DNA from: Streptomyces sp. FIT100
GTDB taxonomy: Bacteria > Actinomycetota > Actinomycetes > Streptomycetales > Streptomycetaceae
DNA length: 64,000 nucleotides
Direction: 5' to 3'
NCBI RefSeq assembly: GCF_024584805.1
Contig: NZ_CP075715.1
Coordinates: 4,040,526-4,104,525 of the forward strand
Each line of letters starts with the position of its first letter. Position 1 is the stretch's first letter. This document shows positions 40,315 through 52,029 of the stretch, piece by piece. A program made the translations under genes and the position numbers. The notes under the pieces were generated by a model. It did not search any database. It was not told where the DNA came from and saw only the letters and a program-made list of their open reading frames with translations.

Positions 40315-42102
40315 ATGCATCGGTACAGGTCCCACACCTGCGGCGAGCTCCGCGCCTCTGACGTCGGCTCCGACGTCCGGCTGAGCGGCTGGCTGCACAA
40401 TCGCCGAGACCTGGGCGGCATCCTCTTCATCGATCTGCGCGACCACTACGGGCTCGTCCAGCTGGTCGCCCGCCCGGGCACCCCGGCGAACGAGGCGCTG
40501 AGCCACATCACCAAGGAGTCCGCCGTCCGCATCGACGGCAAGGTCTCCGCCCGCGGCGCGGAGAACGTCAACCCGGAGCTGCCCACCGGCGAGATCGAGA
40601 TCGAGGTCACCGAGGTCGAGGTGCTCGGCGCCTCCGCCCAGGTGCCCTTCACGATCAACACGGACGACGGCGTCAACGAGGAGCGGCGCCTGGAGTACCG
40701 CTTCCTGGACCTGCGCCGCGAGCGCATGCACCGCAACATCATGCTGCGCACCGCCGTCATCTCCGCCATCCGGCACAAGATGACCGCGCTCGGCTTCAAC
40801 GAGATGGCCACCCCGATCCTCACCGCGAGCTCCCCCGAGGGCGCCCGCGACTTCCTGGTGCCGTCGCGGCTGAACCCCGGCAAGTTCTACGCGCTGCCGC
40901 AGGCCCCGCAGCAGTTCAAGCAGCTGCTGATGATCGCGGGCTTCGACCGGTACTTCCAGATCGCGCCCTGCTTCCGCGACGAGGACGCCCGCGCCGACCG
41001 CTCGCCGGGCGAGTTCTACCAGCTCGACATCGAGATGTCCTTCGTCGAGCAGGAGGACGTCTTCCAGCCGGTCGAGAAGCTGATGACCGAGCTCTTCGAG
41101 GAGTTCGGCGGCGGCCGCCACGTCACCTCGCCGTTCCCGCGGATCCCGTTCCGCGAGGCGATGATGAAGTACGGCTCGGACAAGCCGGACCTGCGCGCCC
41201 AGCTGGAGCTCGTCGACATCACCGATGTCTTCGAGGGCTCCGAGTTCAAGGCGTTCGCGGGCAAGCACGTGCGCGCCCTGCCGGTGCCGGGCGTCCAGGA
41301 CCAGCCGCGGAAGTTCTTCGACCAGCTCGGCGAGTACGCGGTCGAGCAGGGCGCCAAGGGCCTCGCCTGGGTACGCGTCGGCGACGACGGCGCGCTGTCC
41401 GGCCCGATCGCCAAGTTCCTCACCGAGGAGAACGTCAAGGTCCTCACCGAGCGCCTGGGCCTCAAGCCCGGCCACGCGGTGTTCTTCGGCGCCGGGGACG
41501 TCGAGGAGGTCTCCAAGATCATGGGCGCGGTACGGGTGGAGGCCGCGCGCCGTGCGGGCCACTTCGAGGACAACGTCTTCCGCTTCTGCTGGATCGTCGA
41601 CTTCCCGATGTACGAGAAGGACGCCGAGACCGGCAGGATCGACTTCTCGCACAACCCGTTCTCGATGCCGCAGGGCGGCCTGGAGGCCCTGGAGACCCAG
41701 GACCCGCTGGACGTCCTCGGCTGGCAGTACGACATCGTCTGCAACGGCGTCGAGCTGTCCTCCGGCGCGATCCGCAACCACGAGCCCGAGATCATGTTCA
41801 AGGCGTTCGAGATCGCGGGCTACGACCGGGCGACCGTGGAGCACGAGTTCTCCGGCATGCTCCGCGCCTTCCAGTACGGCGCCCCGCCGCACGGCGGCAT
41901 CGCCCCGGGCGTCGACCGCATCGTGATGCTGCTCGCCGACGAGCCGAACATCCGCGAGACGATCGCGTTCCCGCTCAACCAGAACGCGCAGGACCTGCTG
42001 ATGGGCGCCCCGGCGGAGGTCGACGACGCCCGCCTCAAGGAGCTCCACATCAGCGTCTACAAGGGGCCGGCGAAGCCGACGCCGTACAAGCCCACCAAGT
42101 GA
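40315..42102 (+). CDS. aspS: aspartyl-tRNA synthetase
   Basis: A 595-residue class II synthetase of the bacterial AspRS type. It has an N-terminal OB anticodon-binding domain (SDVRLSGWLHNRRDLGGILF), motif 2 in CFRDEDARADRSPGEFYQLD, the bacterial GAD insertion domain (about 290-420), and motif 3 in GIAPGVDRIVMLLAD. It charges tRNA-Asp; many actinobacteria use it in a non-discriminating way with GatCAB for Asn-tRNA, which sequence alone does not settle. It is divergent from the SpoIIE-type gene and followed by a strong terminator (42111-42147). Confidence 0.97.
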   Translation: MHRYRSHTCGELRASDVGSDVRLSGWLHNRRDLGGILFIDLRDHYGLVQLVARPGTPANEALSHITKESAVRIDGKVSARGAENVNPELPTGEIEIEVTEVEVLGASAQVPFTINTDDGVNEERRLEYRFLDLRRERMHRNIMLRTAVISAIRHKMTALGFNEMATPILTASSPEGARDFLVPSRLNPGKFYALPQAPQQFKQLLMIAGFDRYFQIAPCFRDEDARADRSPGEFYQLDIEMSFVEQEDVFQPVEKLMTELFEEFGGGRHVTSPFPRIPFREAMMKYGSDKPDLRAQLELVDITDVFEGSEFKAFAGKHVRALPVPGVQDQPRKFFDQLGEYAVEQGAKGLAWVRVGDDGALSGPIAKFLTEENVKVLTERLGLKPGHAVFFGAGDVEEVSKIMGAVRVEAARRAGHFEDNVFRFCWIVDFPMYEKDAETGRIDFSHNPFSMPQGGLEALETQDPLDVLGWQYDIVCNGVELSSGAIRNHEPEIMFKAFEIAGYDRATVEHEFSGMLRAFQYGAPPHGGIAPGVDRIVMLLADEPNIRETIAFPLNQNAQDLLMGAPAEVDDARLKELHISVYKGPAKPTPYKPTK

Positions 42103-42110
42103 GGCCGTGA

Positions 42111-42147
42111 GAAGGGGCCCGGAACCGTACAGGTTCCGGGCCCCTTC
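42111..42147 (+). terminator. strong hairpin terminator after aspS
   Basis: A perfect 16-bp stem (42111-42126 with 42132-42147) and a 5-nt loop, starting 9 nt after the aspS stop. Confidence 0.88.
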
Positions 42148-42302
42148 GGCGTTCGACCGTGCTTTCTGCGTCTTTCGCGTTTTCTGCCTTCCTCCGCGTT
42201 CATTTCGTGCTCCTTCCGAGTCGTTCGCGCCGGGCACGCCGACGGCGGGCTCCGTCAGCGGGAAGGGACACGACCGGTGACGGACCACGAGAGGACCGCG
42301 GA

Positions 42303-43058
42303 GTGCTGAGCACCCTACTGACCAGAGCAGCGGCGGCACGTCCCGCCGCCGTACTGCTGGCCGCCGTACTGCTGCTCGCGGGCTGCGCGACGCCCGCGGA
42401 GCCGCCGCCGCCGGCCCCCGGGCCGGAGCTGCCGACGAAGATCGTGCGGGCCGGGCCCGCGGAGATCCCCGGGCTCGGCCCGGACACCCGCCGCCTCATC
42501 CCGGACGGCACCTCCCAGGCCGTCGTCGTCACCGGCGAGGACGCGGACTCCAGCAACTCCGAGGTCGTCCTGTACGAGCGCGACCCCGGGCGCGGCTGGC
42601 AGGCCGTCGTCGGGCCCTGGCCGGCCCACAACGGACTCAAGGGCTGGACCGACGAGCACTGGGCCGGCGACAACCGCTCGCCGACCGGGGTCTTCGGCCT
42701 CACCGACGCGGGCGGCCGGCTGCCCGACCCGGGCACGAAGCTCCCGTACCACGAGTCCCCGTCGCTGTTCACCGTGGCCGGCACCGGCTTCCTGGGCGAG
42801 CCGCTGGAGGGCTCGTTCGACTACGTCGTGGCCATCAACTACAACCGCCGGCCGGGCACGTCGCCCCTCTACGACGAGGGCACCCGGCCCATGGGCTGGG
42901 ACCGCGGCGGCGGCGTCTGGTTCCACGTCGACCACGACGGGCCCACGCAGGCGTGCGTGTCGCTGGAGCTGGACCAGATGCGGGAGCTGCTGCTGTGGCT
43001 GGACCCGGAGCGCGATCCGGTCGTGGTGATGGGCGACGGGGGATCACTGGCACGCTGA
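42303..43058 (+). CDS. lipoprotein with L,D-transpeptidase-type catalytic domain
   Basis: A 251-residue exported lipoprotein. The lipobox LLAGC places the lipidated Cys at about 28, followed by a Pro-rich spacer. The C-terminal domain has the YkuD-like pattern: an NRSPTGVFGLTDAGG segment, a His in GVWFHVDHDG, and the nucleophile Cys in TQACVSLELDQM. It should cross-link or modify peptidoglycan outside the membrane (3-3 bonds, abundant in Streptomyces) or attach proteins. GTG 42303 has GAGAGG 8 nt upstream. It is monocistronic between the aspS terminator and the 43088-43123 hairpin. Confidence 0.82.
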   Translation: MLSTLLTRAAAARPAAVLLAAVLLLAGCATPAEPPPPAPGPELPTKIVRAGPAEIPGLGPDTRRLIPDGTSQAVVVTGEDADSSNSEVVLYERDPGRGWQAVVGPWPAHNGLKGWTDEHWAGDNRSPTGVFGLTDAGGRLPDPGTKLPYHESPSLFTVAGTGFLGEPLEGSFDYVVAINYNRRPGTSPLYDEGTRPMGWDRGGGVWFHVDHDGPTQACVSLELDQMRELLLWLDPERDPVVVMGDGGSLAR

Positions 43059-43087
43059 CGGGCCGGCGCGCTGGGCCGCTGACGCGC

Positions 43088-43123
43088 GAAGGGCCCGGGA
43101 ACCTCACGGTCCCCGGGCCCTTC
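43088..43123. terminator. bidirectional hairpin between ldt-like gene and metG
   Basis: GAAGGGCCCGGG (43088-43099) pairs perfectly with CCCGGGCCCTTC (43112-43123) over a 12-nt loop. Confidence 0.8.
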
Positions 43124-43233
43124 GCGGCCGTCGTCGCTCCCGCGCCCGCTACTGCGCGGGCTTCTCCTCCAGGCGCGGACTGCATCTTCTGGGGGGCGAC
43201 CCCCAGACCCCCGTGTGCTCCCGCGCCGAGGGT

Positions 43234-44889
43234 TCAGCCCTTCTTCGGCTCTTCCAGGCGCGGGAACAGCACCGCGCCCTTCGTGACCGTCGAACCGGCC
43301 GGGAGCCGGCCCCAGTCCGACGCGTCCTGGACCCGCTGGTCCGCCAGGGCGCCGAGTGACCCCTCCGCGCCCAGGGAGTCCCACAGCTTCTGCGAGGTGT
43401 CCGGCATGACCGGGTTCAGCAGCACCGCCACGGCCCGCAGGGACTCCGCCGCCGTGTACAGGATCGTCGCGAGGCGGGCCCGGCCCTCCTCCGACCCCGC
43501 TGCGTCAGCAGCATGATCGAATGCGGTCTTGGCGACCTTCCACGGCTCCTGCTCCGTGATGTAGCCGTTGACCTGCTTCACGAAGTCGAAGACCGCCAGG
43601 ATGCCGCCCTGGAAGTCCAGCTCCTCGCCGATCTTCCGGTCGGCCTCGGCGACGGCCTTCGCCAGGCCCTCGTGGACCGCCTTCTCGGCCTCGCCGTTCG
43701 CCGTCGCCTCCGGGAGCGCCCCGCCGAAGTACTTGCCGACCATCGCGGCGACGCGCGAGGCGAGGTTGCCGTAGTCGTTGGCGAGCTCGCTCGTGTAGCG
43801 GGCGGTGAAGTCCTCCCACGAGAACGAGCCGTCCTGGCCGAACGCGATCGCGCGCAGGAAGTACCAGCGGTACGCGTCCACGCCGAAGTGCGAGGTCAGG
43901 TCCTGCGGCTTGATGCCCGTCAGGTTCGACTTCGACATCTTCTCGCCGCCGACCATCAGCCAGCCGTTGGCGGCGACCTTGCCGGGCACCGGCAGGCCCT
44001 GCGCCATCAGCATCGCGGGCCAGATGATCGCGTGGAAGCGGAGGATGTCCTTGCCGACGAGGTGCACGTTCGCCGGGAAGGTCGCCTCGAACTTCGCCGG
44101 GTTCTCGTTGTAGCCGACCGCCGTCGCGTAGTTGAGCAGGGCGTCGACCCACACGTAGATGACGTGCTTCTCGTCCCACGGGATCGGGATGCCCCAGTCG
44201 AACGTCGACCGGGAGATCGACAGGTCCTGAAGGCCCTGCTTGACGAAGTTCACGACCTCGTTGCGGGCGGACTCGGGCTGGATGAAGCCGGGGTTCTCGG
44301 CGTAGAACTCCAGCAGCTTCGGGCCGTACTCGCTGAGCTTGAAGAAGTAGTTCTCCTCCTTGAGGATCTCCACCGGCTTCTTGTGCACGGGGCACAGCTT
44401 CTGCCCGGCGAACTCACCCTCGCCGTCCAGCAGCTCGCCGGGGAGCTTGTACTCCTCGCAGCCCACGCAGTACGGGCCCTCGTACCCGCCCTTGTAGATC
44501 TCGCCCTTGTCGTACAGGTCCTGCACGAACTCCTGGACGCGGTCCGTGTGGCGCTTCTCCGTCGTACGGATGAAGTCGTCGTTCGCGATCTCCAGGTGCT
44601 CCCAGAGGGGCTTCCACGCCTCCTCCACGAGCTTGTCGCACCACTCCTGCGGGGTGACGCCGTTCGCCTCCGCGGTACGCATGATCTTCTGACCGTGCTC
44701 GTCCGTGCCGGTGAGGTACCACACCTTCTCGCCGCGCTGACGGTGCCAGCGCGTGAGCACGTCGCCTGCGACGGTCGTATAGGCGTGGCCCAGGTGAGGA
44801 GCGTCGTTGACGTAGTAGATGGGGGTCGACACGTAGAAAGCCTTCACGGCTTCGCTCGCCCCCTGCTTCTCGGATCCAGTGGCCGCCAT
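43234..44889 (-). CDS. metG: methionyl-tRNA synthetase
   Basis: A 551-residue class I synthetase. The HIGH motif appears as HLGH (about 32-35 in NDAPHLGHAYT), the zinc-knuckle Cys pairs are in YCVGCEEY and LCPVHKK, and EKMSKS is near 318. The anticodon-binding helical domain follows, without the C-terminal EMAP-type extension, so this is the short actinobacterial form. It charges initiator and elongator tRNA-Met in the cytoplasm. It is convergent with the transpeptidase gene and lies upstream of nothing on its strand within 85 nt except the VWA gene, which is not obviously linked in function. Confidence 0.97.
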   Translation of the reverse strand: MAATGSEKQGASEAVKAFYVSTPIYYVNDAPHLGHAYTTVAGDVLTRWHRQRGEKVWYLTGTDEHGQKIMRTAEANGVTPQEWCDKLVEEAWKPLWEHLEIANDDFIRTTEKRHTDRVQEFVQDLYDKGEIYKGGYEGPYCVGCEEYKLPGELLDGEGEFAGQKLCPVHKKPVEILKEENYFFKLSEYGPKLLEFYAENPGFIQPESARNEVVNFVKQGLQDLSISRSTFDWGIPIPWDEKHVIYVWVDALLNYATAVGYNENPAKFEATFPANVHLVGKDILRFHAIIWPAMLMAQGLPVPGKVAANGWLMVGGEKMSKSNLTGIKPQDLTSHFGVDAYRWYFLRAIAFGQDGSFSWEDFTARYTSELANDYGNLASRVAAMVGKYFGGALPEATANGEAEKAVHEGLAKAVAEADRKIGEELDFQGGILAVFDFVKQVNGYITEQEPWKVAKTAFDHAADAAGSEEGRARLATILYTAAESLRAVAVLLNPVMPDTSQKLWDSLGAEGSLGALADQRVQDASDWGRLPAGSTVTKGAVLFPRLEEPKKG

Positions 44890-44975
44890 GGTCGAAATCC
44901 TAACGGCCGACAGAAGATCGACTCACACGCGCGGGACGGGCCCGGAGCGGGCGGGCCCGCCCCGCGCGGTGGCGA

Positions 44976-46970
<1,995 letters not shown>

Positions 46971-47133
46971 GGGCGAGGCCTTTCGCGTGAATTGGGTGCG
47001 ATCCATGTCCGGTCCAGTGCGCCGGGGGCGGCAGCCCCGCATCGCCGGCCACGACGGACACGTAAGGTTAGCGGCCGCCCGTAGCTCAGCTCAGCAACCC
47101 CCTCCGGTGTCAAGACCGCCCCGGTCGACCCGC

Positions 47134-47155
47134 ATTCATCCCTCGTTCATTTGTC
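47134..47155 (+). promoter_or_regulatory. PHO box (PhoP direct repeats)
   Basis: ATTCATCCCTC and GTTCATTTGTC are two adjacent 11-nt units close to the Streptomyces PhoP direct-repeat consensus GTTCACC-N4. The box ends about 95 nt upstream of the PhoX start. Confidence 0.62.
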
Positions 47156-47250
47156 CGCCGCCGCAGTGCACATGTGTGCGCCTAGCGTCACGGCCGGACG
47201 TATTCCGACACAATGTCGGCGCGGGGTGCGCCGAAGGGGATGGGGAAGAA

Positions 47251-49311
47251 GTGCGCAAGCTGCTGCCGCTCCTGAGCTCGAATCACGCGGGCGGCCGGTC
47301 CGCTCTCACGTGCCGTTACCGCTGTGGTGACGCCTGCTTCCACGAGGTGCCCAACACCAGCGACAACGAGTACGTCGGCGACATCATCGCCGGCGCGCTC
47401 TCCCGCCGCTCCATGATGCGTACGGCCGCCGCCGCGACCGTCGTCGCCGCCGCCGGCGGTGCCGTCGTGGCGAGCAACGCCCCGTCCGCGGAGGCTGCGG
47501 CCACCGCCTTCGGCGGCCACGGCCACGGTCACGGCGGCACCGCCGACGGCGCCCGCGGTCTCCGCTTCACGCCGGTCGCGCCGAACACCGCCGACCAGGT
47601 GACGGTCCCCGAGGGCTACACCCAGAACGTCGTCATCCGCTGGGGCGAGCCCATCCTCCGCAACGCCCCCGCCTTCGACGCCGACAAGCAGACCGCCAAG
47701 GCGCAGGCCGGCCAGTTCGGTTACAACAACGACTTCCTGAGCCTGCTCCCGCTGCGCGAGCACGGCCGCCAGGTACTCGTGGCCAACCACGAGTACACGG
47801 ACGAAGTCCTGATGTTCCGGAACTACGACTCCGCCAACCCCACCCGCGAGCAGGTCGAGATCGCCTGGGCCGCCCACGGCCTCTCCGTCGTCGTGGTCCA
47901 GGAGGAGCACCGGAGCGGCAAGCTCACGCCCGTCACGCGCCACTACCTCAACCGCCGCATCACCGCGACGAGCGAGTTCCGGCTCACCGGCCCGGCCGCG
48001 GGCAGCGACCTGCTGAAGACCTCCGCCGACCCGACCGGCACCGAGGTCCTCGGCACGCTCAACAACTGCGCGGGCGGCACCACCCCGTGGGGCACGATCC
48101 TGTCCGGCGAGGAGAACTTCAACCAGTACTTCGCCAACGGCTCCAGCGCCACCGACAAGCGCTACGGCCTCGGCACCGCCGCCACCGAGCGCAAGTGGGA
48201 GCGGTTCGACAAGCGCTTCGACGCCGCCCAGGAGCCCAACGAGTCGCACCGCTTCGGCTGGGTCGTCGAGCTCGACCCGTACGACCCCGACTCCACGCCC
48301 CGCAAGCGCACCGCGCTGGGCCGCTTCAAGCACGAGGCCGCGCAGCCGCGGCTGACCCGCGACGGCCGCCCGGTCGTCTACATGGGCGACGACGAGCGCT
48401 TCGACTACTTCTACAAGTTCGTCTCGTCGAAGCGGATGAAGAAGGGCAGCAGCCGCGCCGACCGTGAGCACAACCTGACGCTGCTCGACGAGGGCACGCT
48501 GTACGTCGCCAAGCTCACCGGCGACTCCCCGGCCGCCGAGATCGACGGCACCGGCAAGCTCCCGAACGACGGCGAGTTCGACGGCAGCGGCGTGTGGATC
48601 CCGCTGGCCACCGGCGATGTCTCGCACGTCGAGGGCATGACCGCCGAGGAGGTGTACGTCTTCACCCGCCTCGCCGGTGACAAGGTCGGCGCCACCAAGA
48701 TGGACCGCCCCGAGGACGTCGAGCCGAGCCCCCGCAGCGGCCGCGTGTACATCGCGCTCACCAACAACACCGACCGCGGCAAGGCGGGCAAGGCCGGCGC
48801 GGACGAGGCCAACCCGCGCAACCTCAACAAGCACGGCCAGATCCTGGAGCTCGCCGAGCACTGGGACGACCCGGCGAACGACGGCTTCGCCTGGCGGCTC
48901 TTCCTGGTCGCCGGTGACCCGAACGACCCGGCCACCTACTTCGCCGGGTACCCGAAGGAGGCGGTCAGCCCGATCTCCTGCCCGGACAACGTGGCGTTCG
49001 ACCCGCACGGCAACCTGTGGATCTCCACGGACGGCGCCCAGCTCGGTTCGCACGACGGTCTGTTCGGTGTCGCCACGCAGGGCGAGCGGCGCGGTGAGCT
49101 GAAGCAGTTCCTCACCGTCCCGAAGGGCGCCGAGACCTGCGGTCCGATCATCCAGGACCGGCGCGTGCTCGTCGCCGTGCAGCACCCGGGCGAGATCGAC
49201 GGCGCGACCGTCGACAAGCCGGCGTCCGCGTGGCCCGACGGACCGGGCCGCATCGTGCGCCCGTCGGTCGTCGCCGTCTACCGCAAGGACGGCCGCGACA
49301 TCGGCGTCTGA
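47251..49311 (+). CDS. PhoX-family (DUF839) Tat-exported phosphatase
   Basis: A 686-residue protein. The N-terminus is long, with a twin-arginine motif SRRSMM at about 51-56 before the hydrophobic stretch TAAAATVVAAAGGAVVAS, as in PhoX. A His-rich spot GHGHGHGG follows. The DUF839 beta-propeller then shows VPEGYTQNVVIRWGEPI, LVANHEYTDEVLMF and LNNCAGGTTPWGTILSGEEN, where the conserved Glu ligands of the Fe/Ca cofactor lie. PhoX hydrolyses phosphomonoesters outside the membrane. GTG 47251 with GGGGAAGAA upstream was chosen; a far longer in-frame reading to the left is antisense to the VWA gene. The PHO box upstream supports induction by phosphate limitation. Confidence 0.88.
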   Translation: MRKLLPLLSSNHAGGRSALTCRYRCGDACFHEVPNTSDNEYVGDIIAGALSRRSMMRTAAAATVVAAAGGAVVASNAPSAEAAATAFGGHGHGHGGTADGARGLRFTPVAPNTADQVTVPEGYTQNVVIRWGEPILRNAPAFDADKQTAKAQAGQFGYNNDFLSLLPLREHGRQVLVANHEYTDEVLMFRNYDSANPTREQVEIAWAAHGLSVVVVQEEHRSGKLTPVTRHYLNRRITATSEFRLTGPAAGSDLLKTSADPTGTEVLGTLNNCAGGTTPWGTILSGEENFNQYFANGSSATDKRYGLGTAATERKWERFDKRFDAAQEPNESHRFGWVVELDPYDPDSTPRKRTALGRFKHEAAQPRLTRDGRPVVYMGDDERFDYFYKFVSSKRMKKGSSRADREHNLTLLDEGTLYVAKLTGDSPAAEIDGTGKLPNDGEFDGSGVWIPLATGDVSHVEGMTAEEVYVFTRLAGDKVGATKMDRPEDVEPSPRSGRVYIALTNNTDRGKAGKAGADEANPRNLNKHGQILELAEHWDDPANDGFAWRLFLVAGDPNDPATYFAGYPKEAVSPISCPDNVAFDPHGNLWISTDGAQLGSHDGLFGVATQGERRGELKQFLTVPKGAETCGPIIQDRRVLVAVQHPGEIDGATVDKPASAWPDGPGRIVRPSVVAVYRKDGRDIGV

Positions 49312-49353
49312 TCCGGCCTGATCGGAACGACAGGCCCTGAGACTCCAGTGACC

Positions 49354-49388
49354 CCTGTGGGCCCGGCCGCTCCCGCCGGGCCCGCAGG
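49354..49388. terminator. hairpin between phoX-like gene and convergent gene
   Basis: A 14-bp stem with one G-T pair (49354-49367 with 49375-49388) over a 7-nt loop. Confidence 0.78.
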
Positions 49389-49414
49389 GAGGAGCAGCAG
49401 TCCGGGCTCGCCCG

Positions 49415-50401
49415 TCACTCCGGACCGGTCGCCGTGCGGAACCGTACGAACTGCTCCGCCGGATCGCCCGTGTACGACCACGGCACCCGTGCCGCCCGTG
49501 CGCCCAGCATCCCGAACAGCCCTCGCGCCAGCTCCGTCTCACCGGCGTAACAGGCGGCGTGGGTGAGGTAGTTGAGCTCGGGGATCTCCTCCGGGAGCAC
49601 CGGGCCGTTCTCCCGGCCCCCGATCCAGCGCTCCCAGGTGCGCCGCACCTCCGACACCGCCAGCTCGTGCTTCCAGTGCTGGCCGAAGTCCGGTGCCGAA
49701 CCTCCCGCCGAGGCCGCCCGGTGCCGTCGGCCCAGGGCGCCCTCGGCCACGTAACGGAACTCCTCCACCCGCGCGATCTGCACCAGCACGGGCAGCGGGG
49801 ACCCGGGCGGCGCCGCGCCCGCCGCGTCGCGTGCGATGTCGTACATCGCGCCGTGCGTGCCGTGCCACCGCGCCGACCAGTAGCGCAGCAGCTGCACATG
49901 GCCCTCGATGCTGCCGGGGTCCCGGCGGCGCAACTCGTCCCACCAGCCGTGCAGTCGGCGCCGTCCGACACCGCCCTCGTACAGCCTGGCCACGGTCAGC
50001 AGCGACACCCACGGCATCGGGTCGGCGGGCGCGGCGTCCGCGGCGCCGAGGCAGACCATCACCGCCACGTCGACCCGGGCCGGGTCGACGGCCGCGCCCC
50101 GGCCCGCCGCGATGGCCTCGTCGAAGACGCGCACGACCTCGGTCGCGGCGCGCAGCACGGCCGCGTCCGGGTTGCCGGGTTCGGCCGCCCGCCAGGACTC
50201 GACCGCCGACGAACCCGCCGCCGCGTGCGCGAGCAGCCGTACCCGGTGCGTGCGCCGCGGCCAGTCCTCGCCGGTGGCGTGCAGCAGGTCCCGTACGCCC
50301 TGCCAGCGGCCGATCACGATGTCGTGACGGGCCTCGGTGAGCGCACGGTCGCCGGAGTCCGGGTCGAAGACGGGCTCGAAGCGGCGGCGGGCAGCGGCCA
50401 T
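49415..50401 (-). CDS. conserved-looking helical protein of unknown function
   Basis: A 328-residue soluble protein with no signal peptide or TM helix. It is built of Ala-rich amphipathic helices arranged like TPR/SEL1 solenoids (LTEARHDIVIGRWQGVRDLL, WVSLLTVARLYEGGVG, TWERWIGGRENGP, ELNYLTHAACYAGETELARG). I do not recognise a named family or catalytic motif; the WWDELRRRDPGSIEGHVQLL stretch is typical of uncharacterised actinobacterial proteins of this size. It is convergent with the PhoX gene and 76 nt downstream of... the permease gene stop is on the same strand at 50478, so the two could share a transcript. Confidence 0.68.
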   Translation of the reverse strand: MAAARRRFEPVFDPDSGDRALTEARHDIVIGRWQGVRDLLHATGEDWPRRTHRVRLLAHAAAGSSAVESWRAAEPGNPDAAVLRAATEVVRVFDEAIAAGRGAAVDPARVDVAVMVCLGAADAAPADPMPWVSLLTVARLYEGGVGRRRLHGWWDELRRRDPGSIEGHVQLLRYWSARWHGTHGAMYDIARDAAGAAPPGSPLPVLVQIARVEEFRYVAEGALGRRHRAASAGGSAPDFGQHWKHELAVSEVRRTWERWIGGRENGPVLPEEIPELNYLTHAACYAGETELARGLFGMLGARAARVPWSYTGDPAEQFVRFRTATGPE

Positions 50402-50477
50402 GGTGGCGCCTGCTTTCTGGGGTCTGCCTGCGTGCTGGTCCTTGGGGTGTGCTCCGGGGGCGCTGCGGCGCCGGGTG

Positions 50478-51944
50478 TCAGAAGTCCGTGGCCATGGCGT
50501 CCGAGCGGCGGCCGGAGCCGGAGCCCGGGTAGGGCGTCTCCACCTCGATCGCCCGGACCGCGTCGAGCTTCGCCGGCCGGTAGTAGGCGCTCCCCCGCCG
50601 CCAGTACCAGATCATCGGCACGAGCCCGGCCGCAAGGCCGCCCAGCCCGATGGCCACCGCCGCGCGGCTCAGCTCGCCCAGCGAGGCGAAGAAGGTCCAG
50701 AACATGAACACGGCGCCCAGCAGCGGCCACACCCCGCCGAGCAGGAAGTTCGCCGCCGAGGTGAGCAGCATCTTGCGGTACGCGACGACCGCGGCGATCC
50801 CGGCGAGTCCGTAGTAGACGGCGATCTGGAGCGAGATGGCGCTCACCGCGTCCGAGATGATGACGCCGACCGAGCCGAGCGCCGTCGCGGCGACGAACAT
50901 CGCCAGGGCGACCGCGCCGACGACGGCGATCGCCACCCAGGGCGTGTTCCAGCGGCGGTGTACGGCGCCGAGCGCCGCCGGCATCGTACGGTCGCGGCCC
51001 ATCGCGAAGAGCGAGCGCGTCACCTGGATGAGGGTGGTCTCCAGGGTGGCCACGGTCGACAGCATCACCGCGACGATCAGCAGCTTTCCGCCGACGCCGG
51101 GCCAGATCGCGTCACCGAGCACACCGAGGACGTTTCCGCTGCCCCCCTGGATCTGCTCGCTGGTGAGGATGATGTTGACGGCGATCGTGAACGCCTCGAA
51201 GAGCAGGAACACGACACCGACGCCGACGAGGGCTGCGAGTCCCGCCGTCCTGCGGCTGTTGCGGGTCTCCTCGCTGAGGTTGCTGGTGACGTCCCAGCCC
51301 CAGTAGTAGAACGCGGCGATCAGCGCGCCCGACGCGAAGCCCGACGCCCCGTCGAAGTGGCCGAAGCCCAGCCACGACCAGTCGAAGGCGTGCGCGGCGC
51401 CGTTGTGCAGCAGGGCGCCGAGGAGGAAGAGCAGCAGGAGGGCCAGTTCCACGCCGGACATGAGCAGCTGGGCGCGCACGGTCAGCCGGGCGCCGCCGAG
51501 GACGACGAGCAGCATGACCAGGAACCAGCAGGCGCCGACGGCCGTGGCGAGCACGGTGTTGTCAGCGAGGCCGGGGTCGACGAGTGCGAGGGTCATCGCG
51601 CCGGCCGGCAGCGAGCCGGCCACCATGAAGATCGTCGCCGAGACGACCAGGGCCCAGCCGGAGAGGAAGCCCAGGAACGGGTGGAGGGTGCGGCCCACCC
51701 AGGAGTAGCTGGCGCCGGCGTTGACGTCGATCCGCCCGAGCCGGCTGAACGCCAGGACGATGCCGAACATCGGTATCGCGCAGTACAGCAGCGCCGCGGG
51801 GCTGGCCAGACCGACGGCTCCGGTCAGGACCGCGGTGGTCGCGGCGAGCGAGTACGCGGGCGCGCTGCCCGCCACGGCCATCACGATCGTGTCGAACGTG
51901 CCGAGGACGTTGGGCTGGAGCCCTCTGCCGGAGTTGCTGGTCAT
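50478..51944 (-). CDS. APC-superfamily amino acid permease
   Basis: A 488-residue permease with 12-14 predicted TM helices. The N-terminal half has the APC core (SAPAYSLAATTAVLTGAVGL, YSWVGRTLHPFLGFLSGWAL) with the helix 1 break, and the middle carries FYYWGWDVTSNLSEET, typical of amino acid/polyamine/organocation carriers. A soluble tail of about 25 residues ends the protein. It imports an amino acid or amine by proton or cation symport; the substrate is not resolvable. ATG 51944 has AAGGAC 5 nt upstream. It is divergent from the S4 gene. Confidence 0.88.
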   Translation of the reverse strand: MTSNSGRGLQPNVLGTFDTIVMAVAGSAPAYSLAATTAVLTGAVGLASPAALLYCAIPMFGIVLAFSRLGRIDVNAGASYSWVGRTLHPFLGFLSGWALVVSATIFMVAGSLPAGAMTLALVDPGLADNTVLATAVGACWFLVMLLVVLGGARLTVRAQLLMSGVELALLLLFLLGALLHNGAAHAFDWSWLGFGHFDGASGFASGALIAAFYYWGWDVTSNLSEETRNSRRTAGLAALVGVGVVFLLFEAFTIAVNIILTSEQIQGGSGNVLGVLGDAIWPGVGGKLLIVAVMLSTVATLETTLIQVTRSLFAMGRDRTMPAALGAVHRRWNTPWVAIAVVGAVALAMFVAATALGSVGVIISDAVSAISLQIAVYYGLAGIAAVVAYRKMLLTSAANFLLGGVWPLLGAVFMFWTFFASLGELSRAAVAIGLGGLAAGLVPMIWYWRRGSAYYRPAKLDAVRAIEVETPYPGSGSGRRSDAMATDF

Positions 51945-52029
51945 CGAATGTCCTTGTGTGGCAGGGCATATGGCGATGGATCAACGGGGAACTGAGCGCA
52001 TCGTAGTCGCCCCCCGTACCCTCGTCGGT

